A stretch of DNA of 45,663 bases from an uncultured Eubacteriales bacterium (GCA_902773665.1 CACYFF010000014.1:1-45663); one strand, 5' to 3'; counted from the stretch's first letter, positions 36,935 through 43,926 are shown. The notes: a model not told the origin generated them from the letters alone. Numbers and translations: made by a program.

Positions 36935-38122
36935 TCATAATTTGCGGTGAAAGCCACCCTCCCCGGCACGCTGCAAAGACTCGATAAAGGCCCTTGCCTC
37001 CTGATAACCCCCGCATCTTTTAAATCCCGCGGAGATCGCCTGAGCAGCTTGCTGATAGGATGGATTGTTCAGGACGGTCTCGACGGCCCTGCGGATGCCT
37101 TCGGCAGACGTATCGGTCAAGCGCAGACCGGCGCCCAGCTCTTCCGTGCGTTTTGCCACAGCGTCCTGTTCAGGCGTCTGCGGGAACAGCACGAGGGGCA
37201 CTTCGAAATACAGGCCTTCCGATGCGGAATTCATGCCGCAGTGGGTCACGAAGCAGTCGGCGATGGACAGCACGGCCATCTGGTCGACAAATTGGTACGC
37301 CTGAATATTGCCCGGCAGATCCGTATACTGCTCCGTATTCTGACCCATGGACAGGATCACCTGAACGTCCGTATCCCGGAAGGCTTCGATGCAGCGGTGG
37401 TAAAATCCTTCGTCTTTATCCACCGTTCCCATGGAAATGTAGATGGTCTTTTCCGCCGTCTTTTCCACCGGCGTCTGCACAGGGCGGATGGAGGGCCCGA
37501 TAAAATGGTACCGCTCCGAAAACGTCTCGCTGCGGGGCTGGAATTCCTTCGACGTGTAGACGATGGTGTTCGTGTCGTTGTCGTTCTGCACGATATCCAA
37601 AAGCCCTTTCACCGGATAGCCCTTCTCTCGCAGCCGCTTTATCTGTTTATTGATCTTCGGCATGGAAAGGAGCATCTTCGCGATGTCGAAGGGGCCCTCT
37701 TTCATATAGGCGGCAGAGTAGCGGTTGAATGCGAATGTCGTGGTGGAGCAGACGTACGGCAGACCGTATTTCATGGCGGTGAGTTTGCCCCAGAACGCCA
37801 CGGAATCGGAGACCACCAGATCGGGCTGTATGCGGACGATGTGCTCCGCCGCCATCTCGTCCAACGCCAGCGTGGCGCTCACGAGCAGTTCTGTAGCAAA
37901 GGCCTTGTCCTTGCCGACCCGCGCGCCGTTCTCCTTGTCTTCCATGTCGAAATCGTAGCCGTCGCAGGGAATAAAATGCGCGCCGGCCGCCTCGATCTTC
38001 TCCCGGAACATCTCAAAGGAAAAGTACCAGATCTCGTGACCCGCCTGCGTCAGTTCTTTCACAAGGCCCAGCGTCGGGTTCGTATGCCCGTGCGCCGGGA
38101 TACAGAACCATGCGATCTTCAT
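36935..38122 (-). CDS. MGT-type UDP-glycosyltransferase
   Basis: 395-residue GT1-family enzyme of the macrolide glycosyltransferase type. The N-terminus MKIAWFCIPAHGHTNPTLGL holds the catalytic His of the family. VVSDSVAFWGK follows, and the C-terminal donor-binding motif is FVTHCGMNSASEGLYFEVPL with PQTPEQ. Such enzymes transfer glucose from UDP-glucose to macrolides, flavonoids or similar small molecules; the acceptor here is not known. Its start overlaps the end of an AbrB-type regulator gene by 4 nt. Confidence 0.9.
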   Translation of the reverse strand: MKIAWFCIPAHGHTNPTLGLVKELTQAGHEIWYFSFEMFREKIEAAGAHFIPCDGYDFDMEDKENGARVGKDKAFATELLVSATLALDEMAAEHIVRIQPDLVVSDSVAFWGKLTAMKYGLPYVCSTTTFAFNRYSAAYMKEGPFDIAKMLLSMPKINKQIKRLREKGYPVKGLLDIVQNDNDTNTIVYTSKEFQPRSETFSERYHFIGPSIRPVQTPVEKTAEKTIYISMGTVDKDEGFYHRCIEAFRDTDVQVILSMGQNTEQYTDLPGNIQAYQFVDQMAVLSIADCFVTHCGMNSASEGLYFEVPLVLFPQTPEQDAVAKRTEELGAGLRLTDTSAEGIRRAVETVLNNPSYQQAAQAISAGFKRCGGYQEARAFIESLQRAGEGGFHRKL

Positions 38123-38331
38123 TTGTCTGCCTCCTTGCCAAGCGTCTGCGTGAACCAGAAATCGAAGGATTCCTTCGGCGGGATCGCGATGCCCCGCGAT
38201 GTATCGCCCAGCAGGATGAGATGGTCACCAGGCTGAATGCCAAAGATCTCCCGGGCTTCCTTCGGAATGACGATCTGTCCCTTCGTGCCGACCGTAACGG
38301 TCCAGGCGTATTTTCCTTCCGGATACTGCAT
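38119..38331 (-). CDS. AbrB/SpoVT-type transcriptional regulator
   Basis: 70-residue protein. VTVGTKGQIVIPKEAREIFG and IQPGDHLILLGD form the swapped-hairpin AbrB fold (about 11-45), with a short C-terminal tail. The ATG at 38331 follows AGGAGG; an upstream in-frame start at 38373 falls in the promoter. Translationally coupled to the glycosyltransferase gene, so it probably regulates the pair, including itself. Confidence 0.88.
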   Translation of the reverse strand: MQYPEGKYAWTVTVGTKGQIVIPKEAREIFGIQPGDHLILLGDTSRGIAIPPKESFDFWFTQTLGKEADK

Positions 38332-38351
38332 AACAAAACCTCCTGATATAG

Positions 38352-38397
38352 TCATACAATTCATACTAATCATACCACTATAACAGGAGGCTGCAAA
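38352..38397 (-). promoter_or_regulatory. Promoter and TCATAC direct repeats of the AbrB-glycosyltransferase operon
   Basis: Minus-strand TTTGCA (38397-38392), 17-bp spacer ending TGG, TATGAT (38374-38369). Three copies of plus-strand TCATAC at 38352, 38361 and 38370, spaced exactly 9 bp, cover the -10 box and the transcript start: a likely operator. Confidence 0.55.
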
Positions 38398-38410
38398 CTG
38401 CTATTTTGTT

Positions 38411-40015
38411 TTACAGTGCGGCAAACCGCAGGATGACCTTAAACAGATCGCCGTCGATGTCCAGCTCCATTTTGCCGTTCTGCAGCTCCGTAAAGCTGCG
38501 GGCGATGGAAAGACCGAGGCCGCTCCCTTCTGTGCTGCGAGAGCTGTCGCCCCGCACGAAGCGCTCCATCAGCTCTTCCGGGGTCACATTCAGCTCTTCC
38601 CGGGACGTATTGCGGAAGGTGAACACCGCATCGCTGCCCTGCTTTTCCAGGGTAAGGTACACGCGGGTGCCGGGCTGGGAATATTTGCAGACGTTGTTCA
38701 TCAGGTTGTCGAACACCCGCCACAGGCGCCGGCCGTCCGCCAGGATGTATAGCGGATCCTCCGGTTTCCTGGCTATCAGGGTAAGCCCTGCCGCGTCCAG
38801 TTTCTCCTGATACTCCCCTTCCGCCTGGGTGACCAGCACAGCGGCATCGCAGGGCGTCAGGTGCACGTCCAGGTTGCCGGTGGAGGCCTTGGAGGCTTCG
38901 ATCAGGTCTTCCAGCAGCCGCTTCAGTTTTTCGGACTGGCGCTTCAGCACGTCCGCGTATTCCGCGATCTTTTCGCTTCCGGGCTCCTCTTTTCCGATCA
39001 GATCCGAATAGTTGATGATGGACGTGAGCGGCGTCTTGATGTCGTGACTCACGTTGGTGATGAGTTCTGTCTTAAAACGTTCGCTCTTCAGCTTTGCATC
39101 CGCAGCTTTCGCGGAAGCGACCGCCAGACTGTTGAGATCTTCCCCATGCTTCTTAAAATCCAGCACCATGCGGGACGTATCGACCTTATAGGACAGGTCC
39201 CCTTCCGCCAGCGCATGGGCGCCCTTCTGGAGCTTGCGCATCTGGATGAGCGCGAACAGCAGCACAGGCACGAGGATAAGATGTTCGATAAACCAGAAGA
39301 TAAGCAGCTCTCCATGGTCGTAAAGGACCAGGAAGGCGAAAAACTCGATCGCGCAGATCCCGCCGATCACCAGCAGTCCTTTCCAGACCAGGGGGATGTC
39401 CCGCAGGAAGCGGCCGATCGTGGCCAATGCGCGCCGGATGCCTCTTCCAAGGGCCTTTAAGCCCCGCCAGCACCAGGAAGCAGCCCACTTGATGAGGCAC
39501 CAGGCCAGCACCAGGATCCGCCACACGAGGGTATTCTTCCACCAGCCGCCCAGCTTGACCCGCAGAGCAAAGCTCATCAGCACGCCCTGCAGGATGGCGA
39601 GGCAGGCGGCGCCGACGCCGTAAGCGGCGTACATGACGTTCCAGAACTGCTGCGGGTCGCGTTCGAACATCGCCCAATCCACGTACCAGAAAAATTCCAA
39701 GAACATGCCGACCAACGCCGCGGCCGCGGCGAAACCGATCAGAAACACCAGGTCGAAGGGAAACTTCGTACCCCAGCCGGGCTTTACATCCCCTTCCGGC
39801 GCTTTGTGTCCGCTGGCCGCCAGCAGATACACAAGGCAGAGCGCATAGACTGCGATGCAGCCCGCGATCTGCAGATACCAGTTTGTCGTCTGCGCATCGT
39901 TCGGAAACAGTACGATATGCATCCCTCTGTCCACACCGATCACAGCCGGGACCAAAGCCGCTAAAAAGACAAACGCCTTCAGCGGCGTGCTGCTCAATAC
40001 TCTGTTCGTGTTCAT
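38411..40015 (-). CDS. Sensor histidine kinase (VanS-like)
   Basis: 534-residue kinase. The N-terminal half has about four membrane helices and a Trp/Arg-rich stretch (WWKNTLVWRILVLAW, then KWAASWCWRGLKALGRGIRR, about 157-195). Two more helices and a HAMP-like segment (about 262-300) follow. HisKA is NVSHDIKTPLTSIINYSDLI; the N box is VFDNLMNNVCKYS and the G2 box is GSGLGLSIARSF. All catalytic motifs are intact. The short extracellular loops suggest sensing within the membrane, as in kinases that answer cell-wall antibiotics. Starts 4 nt inside a tiny ORF that links it to the response regulator gene. Confidence 0.92.
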   Translation of the reverse strand: MNTNRVLSSTPLKAFVFLAALVPAVIGVDRGMHIVLFPNDAQTTNWYLQIAGCIAVYALCLVYLLAASGHKAPEGDVKPGWGTKFPFDLVFLIGFAAAAALVGMFLEFFWYVDWAMFERDPQQFWNVMYAAYGVGAACLAILQGVLMSFALRVKLGGWWKNTLVWRILVLAWCLIKWAASWCWRGLKALGRGIRRALATIGRFLRDIPLVWKGLLVIGGICAIEFFAFLVLYDHGELLIFWFIEHLILVPVLLFALIQMRKLQKGAHALAEGDLSYKVDTSRMVLDFKKHGEDLNSLAVASAKAADAKLKSERFKTELITNVSHDIKTPLTSIINYSDLIGKEEPGSEKIAEYADVLKRQSEKLKRLLEDLIEASKASTGNLDVHLTPCDAAVLVTQAEGEYQEKLDAAGLTLIARKPEDPLYILADGRRLWRVFDNLMNNVCKYSQPGTRVYLTLEKQGSDAVFTFRNTSREELNVTPEELMERFVRGDSSRSTEGSGLGLSIARSFTELQNGKMELDIDGDLFKVILRFAAL

Positions 40016-40128
40016 CCTATCCCCTCAGAGACCGTTTCTTCCTTCCCCTGTTCCTCCGCAGAACCGCCAAATTCCCGGATGAGTCCTGCGGCAATTGCCA
40101 AAATTACCGTCAATACGAATCCTTCCAT
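40012..40128 (-). CDS. 38-residue single-span membrane peptide between regulator and kinase genes
   Basis: Begins at an ATG inside the last codons of the response regulator gene and ends in a TGA overlapping the kinase start by 4 nt (ATGA). The ORF therefore bridges the 94-nt gap exactly. MEGFVLTVILAIAAGLI forms one membrane helix, followed by a charged, Glu-rich tail (GSAEEQGKEETVSEGIG). It could be a small accessory subunit of the sensor or merely a coupling ORF. The ribosome binding site is weak. Confidence 0.5.
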   Translation of the reverse strand: MEGFVLTVILAIAAGLIREFGGSAEEQGKEETVSEGIG

Positions 40129-40811
40129 TCTTCGATCTTGTAGCCCTGTCCCCATACGACCTTCAGATATCTCGGGCGCGCGGGATCGATCTCGATCTTC
40201 TCCCGCAGATGCCGGATGTGTACGGCGACAGTGCTGTCCGCCCCCAACGGATCCTCTTCCCAAACGCGCTTGTAGATATCCCGCGGAGAAAAGACCTTGC
40301 CCGGAGAAGCCATCAGAAGCTTTAAGATCTCGTACTCCTTCGGGGTCAGAGCGATCTCTTCCCCGTCCGAGCAGACCTGCTTCGCTTCGTCGTCCATCTC
40401 CAGTCCCCCGACCCGCAAGGTCTTCGGACGGGCGGTCCCTGCCCCCAGCTGCGTATAGCGCCGGATGGCGGCCCGCACCCGCGCCGTGACCTCCGCAGGA
40501 TTGAAAGGCTTGGTAATGTAGTCGTCTGCGCCGACGTTAAGGCCTAAGATCTTGTCGGAATCCTCCCCTTTGGCCGTGATCAGGATGACGGGAACGTTGC
40601 TCTTCTCCCGCAGCTTGACCATGGCCGAGATCCCGTCCAGCTGGGGCATCATGATATCCATGAGCACCAGGTGGAGTTCCTCCTTTTCCGCCGTTTCCAG
40701 CGCCTCCAGCCCGTTATAGGCCGTCAGCAGCCGGTACTGTGGATCCGTCAGGTAGATCTTTAACGCATTTACGATATCCTTATCGTCGTCGCAGATGAGT
40801 ATGTTATACAT
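40110..40811 (-). CDS. OmpR-family response regulator
   Basis: 233-residue regulator. The receiver has the acidic pair DD at 9-10, the phospho-accepting Asp in LVLMDIMMPQLDG (about residue 53), Thr in ILITAKGED and Lys of YITKPF. The C-terminal winged helix has LTPKEYEILKLLM and TVAVHIRHLREKIE. Gene order is regulator, small ORF, kinase. Confidence 0.95.
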   Translation of the reverse strand: MYNILICDDDKDIVNALKIYLTDPQYRLLTAYNGLEALETAEKEELHLVLMDIMMPQLDGISAMVKLREKSNVPVILITAKGEDSDKILGLNVGADDYITKPFNPAEVTARVRAAIRRYTQLGAGTARPKTLRVGGLEMDDEAKQVCSDGEEIALTPKEYEILKLLMASPGKVFSPRDIYKRVWEEDPLGADSTVAVHIRHLREKIEIDPARPRYLKVVWGQGYKIEEWKDSY

Positions 40812-40832
40812 AAGTACCCCTTTCTGATCTCT

Positions 40833-40890
40833 ATTCTACGCATTCCGCGTTTAAGAAAAAACAGGGCAAGTGTTTAAGAATTTCTTAAGT
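40833..40890 (-). promoter_or_regulatory. Promoter region of the two-component operon with TTTAAGAA repeats
   Basis: A -10-like TAGAAT lies at 40838-40833. Plus-strand GYGTTTAAGAA occurs at 40847-40857 and 40870-40880, 23 bp apart, and an inverted copy TTCTTAAG follows at 40882-40889. The nearer repeat lies at the -35 position, as expected for activation by an OmpR-type regulator. Confidence 0.45.
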
Positions 40891-40895
40891 CTTTT

Positions 40896-42203
40896 CTATT
40901 TTATCACAGGCGGGGAAAAACACCGCTTGCGCATGGCCTGTATCGACTTTTGCCGGTAGGCAAGAAAACTGAAGCAGGCGCCGGCGGTTCCCGTACACAG
41001 GAACATGACGGCTATGCCGGAGCCCGTGCCGCGGCCGACCAGCTGCTGCAGCAGCTGTGCCGCTGACGATGACCCCGCCATGAACGGTTCAAACACGTAA
41101 TCCGCCAGCGCGCCGCCCAGCAGGATCCCCGCCGGGATCGTCCCGTACTGGATCGCATTGCGCACAGCGAACACCCTGCCCTGCATCTCTTCGGGGATCG
41201 TCCGGTACAGGATGACGTTCTGCCCCGCCATGACGAAGTCGATGGGAAGGCTGGCAAAGGCTCCGGCAAGGCACCAGGCGAAGACGTTACGGCCCAGGCC
41301 CATCAGGATGTCGCCAAACAGGAAGGAAAACCCCGCAGACCAAAACACCATGCGCACGGGTTCTTTCGAAAACAGGCCCGCGGAGGCCAGCAGTCCGCCT
41401 GCGATGCCCGCTGCCCCCAGCACCGCATTCACCAGGCCCAATGCAGCCGTGTTGCCTCCGCTTCTGGCGAGGATCATCGGCGAAAGCGTGTTTTCGTACG
41501 TAATGCGCGACAGGAAGTTCATGCAGGCCATCATGAGCACGAGGATGAGAAGTCCGCGGTGCGTCTTCAGGAATGCAAGCCCTTCCGAAAAACCGGCAAA
41601 CAGACGAGGCTGTTCAGACTCGATTCGATCATCCGAAAGGATATGGACGAAACACAGCAATACGAGGCATGAAATCCCATAACTGCACAGATCCAGCAGC
41701 ACGACGGCGCTCAGAGAGCCGAATCCGAACAAGGCAGATGCCAGAATGGGAGCCAGCACGAGAACGAGATTCTGAGAGAAAGAAGCCATGCCGCCGGCAT
41801 TCGCCAGTTTTTCGTCCGGAACGAGTTTTCCAATGACGACGGAAGAAGCCGGGGATTGAAACGCTGCCGCTGCACCGATCCAAGCGTTTGCGGCGCAGAC
41901 GTGCCAGGTGTGCAAAGACCCTGTGCGGGTCAACAGAAAAATGAGAAGAGTTGCGGCTGCCGCCGCGCTGTCGGAAAGCAAAATGACCGTCTTTTTATCG
42001 TGACGGTCGACGATGCTGCCCGAAACGGTACTGAGCAGCACATAAGACGTATAGTTGCAGAACGACATCAGAGCCACCGCCATGGCGGAACGGGTCTGCA
42101 TGTACTGCCAGAGAATGAGGGCGAAGGCCGTCATGCTGCTTCCGAGCTGGGAAACAGATTGGCTCGCCCAGAAGATGACGTAGTTACGGAAATGTTTGTT
42201 CAT
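40896..42203 (-). CDS. MFS transporter, drug-efflux (Mef-like) type
   Basis: 435-residue major facilitator with about twelve helices. The loop 2-3 motif appears as GSIVDRHDKKTVILLSD. The N-terminus FRNYVIFWASQSVSQLGSSM resembles Mef/TetV-like macrolide exporters, and the central DGxxF-type loop is replaced by VMAGQNVILYRTIPEEMQGRV, common in this branch. The substrate cannot be read from sequence. It has its own promoter and a 165-nt leader with a short ORF and a stem covering its ribosome binding site, which fits drug-inducible expression. Confidence 0.85.
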   Translation of the reverse strand: MNKHFRNYVIFWASQSVSQLGSSMTAFALILWQYMQTRSAMAVALMSFCNYTSYVLLSTVSGSIVDRHDKKTVILLSDSAAAAATLLIFLLTRTGSLHTWHVCAANAWIGAAAAFQSPASSVVIGKLVPDEKLANAGGMASFSQNLVLVLAPILASALFGFGSLSAVVLLDLCSYGISCLVLLCFVHILSDDRIESEQPRLFAGFSEGLAFLKTHRGLLILVLMMACMNFLSRITYENTLSPMILARSGGNTAALGLVNAVLGAAGIAGGLLASAGLFSKEPVRMVFWSAGFSFLFGDILMGLGRNVFAWCLAGAFASLPIDFVMAGQNVILYRTIPEEMQGRVFAVRNAIQYGTIPAGILLGGALADYVFEPFMAGSSSAAQLLQQLVGRGTGSGIAVMFLCTGTAGACFSFLAYRQKSIQAMRKRCFSPPVIK

Positions 42204-42204
42204 G

Positions 42205-42258
42205 GGATCCTCTCCGATCTGCTGCGCTGCAGTAAATCTGTGAAGGATCCATCGGAGA
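42205..42258 (-). promoter_or_regulatory. Stem sequestering the MFS ribosome binding site
   Basis: Minus-strand TCTCCGAT (42258-42251) is an exact complement of ATCGGAGA (42218-42211), which contains the GGAGA of the MFS ribosome binding site. Adjacent GGATCC palindromes at 42245-42250 and 42205-42210 can pair with each other only if this stem is open. A third GGATCC lies in the leader ORF (42300-42305), so several exclusive folds are possible. Confidence 0.65.
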
Positions 42259-42266
42259 CGGTGTCG

Positions 42267-42350
42267 CTATCCGCGCAGCTGCACAGGGGCCGTCACCGGG
42301 GATCCCGTGCAGCAAGAAACACCCATATAGATGATTCGGTGGTTCAGCAT
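42267..42350 (-). CDS. 27-residue leader ORF upstream of the MFS gene
   Basis: Begins MLNHRIIY and ends VTAPVQLRG, with an AGAGAGG site nine nt before the ATG. An in-frame ATG at 42359 is too close to that site. The ORF stops 8 nt before the 5' arm of the stem hiding the MFS ribosome binding site, so a ribosome paused near its end would open that stem. Codons 13-23 lie in a strong hairpin (42278-42284 with 42307-42313). A regulatory leader peptide is inferred; the peptide has no match I can name. Confidence 0.6.
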   Translation of the reverse strand: MLNHRIIYMGVSCCTGSPVTAPVQLRG

Positions 42351-42373
42351 TGAATTCATCCTCTCTTTTCTTT

Positions 42374-42402
42374 ATTCTAACACGAAAAACACTGAGGACA
42401 AA
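42374..42402 (-). promoter_or_regulatory. Promoter of the MFS leader transcript
   Basis: Minus-strand TAGAAT (42379-42374) preceded by TGT (extended -10), with TTGTCC about 16-17 bp upstream. It lies directly behind the tRNA terminator, giving a leader of about 165 nt. Confidence 0.5.
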
Positions 42403-42404
42403 GA

Positions 42405-42430
42405 AAAACACCGCATCGCTGCGGTGTTTT
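42405..42430 (-). terminator. Terminator of the tRNA array
   Basis: AAAACACCGCA / TGCGGTGTTTT 11-bp stem with a 4-nt loop, followed on the minus strand by TTTTTCTTT, directly behind the CCA of tRNA-Phe. Confidence 0.9.
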
Positions 42431-42506
42431 GGTGCCCAGGGCCGGAATCGAACCAGCCACACGTAAATTTTCAGTCTACTGCTCTACCGACTGAGCTACC
42501 TGGGCA
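42430..42506 (-). tRNA. tRNA-Phe (GAA)
   Basis: Full cloverleaf on the minus strand: acceptor TGCCCAG, anticodon loop CTGAAAA, TTCGATT T-loop, encoded CCA. Last tRNA of the array. Confidence 0.95.
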
Positions 42507-42518
42507 TATGAAGTTTTG

Positions 42519-42595
42519 TGGTGGGCCCTCCGGGACTTGAACCCAGAACCTGCCGGTTATGAGCCGGATGCTCTAACCGATTGAGCTAAGGGCCC
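42519..42595 (-). tRNA. tRNA with CAU anticodon, probably tRNA-Ile2
   Basis: Acceptor GGGCCCT, loop CTCATAA, encoded CCA. The TTAGCTCA D-arm and the GGCTCATAACCG anticodon arm resemble tRNA-Ile2, whose C34 becomes lysidine and which reads AUA, rather than Bacillota elongator Met tRNAs (TTCATAC loops). Elongator Met cannot be excluded. Confidence 0.9.
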
Positions 42596-42603
42596 GGATT
42601 CTG

Positions 42604-42680
42604 TGGTCGGGGTGACAGGATTTGAACCTGCGGCCCTCTGCTCCCAAAGCAGATGCGCTACCAAACTGCGCTACACCCCG
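42604..42680 (-). tRNA. tRNA-Pro (UGG)
   Basis: Acceptor CGGGGTG, anticodon loop TTTGGGA, T-loop TTCAAAT, encoded CCA. Confidence 0.95.
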
Positions 42681-42688
42681 AAAGAATT

Positions 42689-42765
42689 TGGCAGGGGCAG
42701 AAGGACTTGAACCCTCGGCACGCGGTTTTGGAGACCGCTGCTCTACCAACTGAGCTATACCCCTG
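42689..42765 (-). tRNA. tRNA-Trp (CCA)
   Basis: Acceptor CAGGGGT, anticodon loop CTCCAAA, encoded CCA tail. Confidence 0.95.
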
Positions 42766-42807
42766 TATTCGGTCCCTTCAGGTGTATGTCACACAAGCCA
42801 CAAAATA

Positions 42808-42901
42808 TGGCGGAGAAGATGGGATTTGAACCCATGCGGCCCGTAATCGAACCCTAACGGTTTAGCAAACCGTCCTCTTCAGCCACTTGAGTACTTCTCC
42901 G
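42808..42901 (-). tRNA. tRNA-Ser (GCU)
   Basis: Class II tRNA with a long variable arm; acceptor CGGAGAA, anticodon loop TTGCTAA, encoded CCA. Confidence 0.94.
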
Positions 42902-42944
42902 TGCTGAAAAATGTTGATCTTCTTTGTGGGTTGCGGAAAGGCTT

Positions 42945-43034
42945 TGGCGGAGAGAGTGGGATTCGAACCCACGGTGCATTGCTGCATCACTAGTTTTCAA
43001 GACTAGCTCCTTAAACCGCTCGGACACCTCTCCG
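42945..43034 (-). tRNA. tRNA-Ser (UGA)
   Basis: Class II tRNA with a long variable arm; acceptor CGGAGAG, anticodon loop CTTGAAA, encoded CCA. Confidence 0.94.
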
Positions 43035-43058
43035 TATCGTAGGTTCATTTAACTTTTT

Positions 43059-43134
43059 TGGTGACCCATCCGAGACTCGAACTCGGGACACCTTGATTAA
43101 AAGTCAAGTGCTCTACCGCCTGAGCTAATGGGTC
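43059..43134 (-). tRNA. tRNA-Lys (UUU)
   Basis: Acceptor GACCCAT, anticodon loop CTTTTAA, encoded CCA. Confidence 0.95.
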
Positions 43135-43138
43135 GCAA

Positions 43139-43213
43139 TGGCTGGGGTAGCAGGATTTGAACCTACGCATGACGGAGTCAAAGTCCGTTGCCTTACCGCT
43201 TGGCTATACCCCA
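43139..43213 (-). tRNA. tRNA-Gln (UUG)
   Basis: Acceptor TGGGGTA, anticodon loop CTTTGAC, encoded CCA. Confidence 0.95.
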
Positions 43214-43221
43214 CTGAAGAT

Positions 43222-43298
43222 TGGTGAGCCCAGGGGGATTCGAACCTCCGACACACGGTTTAGAAGACCGTTGCTCTATCCAACTGAGCTATGAGCCC
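43222..43298 (-). tRNA. tRNA-Arg (UCU)
   Basis: Acceptor GGGCTCA, anticodon loop CTTCTAA, encoded CCA. Confidence 0.95.
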
Positions 43299-43331
43299 AC
43301 GATATGCCGGCTGCGTAGACCGGCTGCTAAA

Positions 43332-43405
43332 TGGAGCGGATGATGAGAATCGAACTCACGCTATCAGCTTGGAAGGCTGAAGTTCTACCATTGAACTACA
43401 TCCGC
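43332..43405 (-). tRNA. tRNA-Gly (UCC)
   Basis: Acceptor GCGGATG, anticodon loop CTTCCAA, encoded CCA. Confidence 0.95.
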
Positions 43406-43409
43406 AGAT

Positions 43410-43484
43410 TGGAGCGGAAGACGAGATTCGAACTCGCGACCCTCGCCTTGGCAAGGCGATGCTCTACCCCTGAGCCACTTCCGC
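43410..43484 (-). tRNA. tRNA-Gly (GCC)
   Basis: Acceptor GCGGAAG, anticodon loop TTGCCAA, encoded CCA. Confidence 0.95.
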
Positions 43485-43494
43485 ATAAAATAAA

Positions 43495-43580
43495 TGGTGG
43501 AGGGAGATGGATTTGAACCATCGAAAGCTCAGCTAACGGATTTACAGTCCGCCCCCTTTGGCCACTCGGGAATCCCTCCA
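43495..43580 (-). tRNA. tRNA-Tyr (GUA)
   Basis: Class II tRNA; acceptor TGGAGGG, anticodon loop CTGTAAA, encoded CCA. A queuosine tRNA (G34), which QueH of this window would help to modify. Confidence 0.95.
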
Positions 43581-43588
43581 CAAAAGTT

Positions 43589-43663
43589 TGGAGCTGGCGA
43601 TCGGAGTCGAACCAACAACCTGCTGATTACAAATCAGCTGCTCTGCCATTGAGCCACGCCAGC
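43589..43663 (-). tRNA. tRNA-Thr (UGU)
   Basis: Acceptor GCTGGCG, anticodon loop TTTGTAA, encoded CCA. Confidence 0.95.
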
Positions 43664-43688
43664 AAAACGCTATAAAGTTTTCGGTTTT

Positions 43689-43719
43689 AAGAAGATAGTG
43701 GCAAAGCCACTATCTTCTT
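43689..43719. repeat. 14-bp perfect hairpin between tRNA-Asp and tRNA-Thr
   Basis: AAGAAGATAGTGGC / GCCACTATCTTCTT with a 3-nt loop, in the only sizeable gap of the first part of the tRNA transcript. It has no U-run downstream on the minus strand, so it is not an obvious terminator. It may be a processing or anti-degradation structure. Confidence 0.7.
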
Positions 43720-43725
43720 GGTAGT

Positions 43726-43802
43726 TGGCGACCCGAACCGGGCTCGAACCGGTGACCTCCAGCGTGACAGGCTGGCATTCTAACCAACTGAACTACCGGG
43801 CC
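43726..43802 (-). tRNA. tRNA-Asp (GUC)
   Basis: Acceptor GGCCCGG pairing with TCGGGTC through two G-U pairs, anticodon loop CTGTCAC, encoded CCA. Confidence 0.95.
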
Positions 43803-43812
43803 GCAATGTGTG

Positions 43813-43888
43813 TGGTGGGCGTAGCAGGGCTCGAACCTACGACCCTCTGCTTGTAAGGCAGATGCTCTCCCAGCTGAGCTATACGCCC
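43813..43888 (-). tRNA. tRNA-Val (UAC)
   Basis: Acceptor GGGCGTA, anticodon loop CTTACAA, encoded CCA. First tRNA of the array in the direction of transcription. Confidence 0.95.
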
Positions 43889-43926
43889 ACTATTGTGCTC
43901 TGCCTTTTTGCTCGGCACAGTTATGA

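Noticed and set aside
42184-42462. 92-codon minus-strand frame across the MFS leader
   Set aside because: It crosses the terminator and part of tRNA-Phe, has no ribosome binding site and is in a different frame from the leader ORF with a good site.
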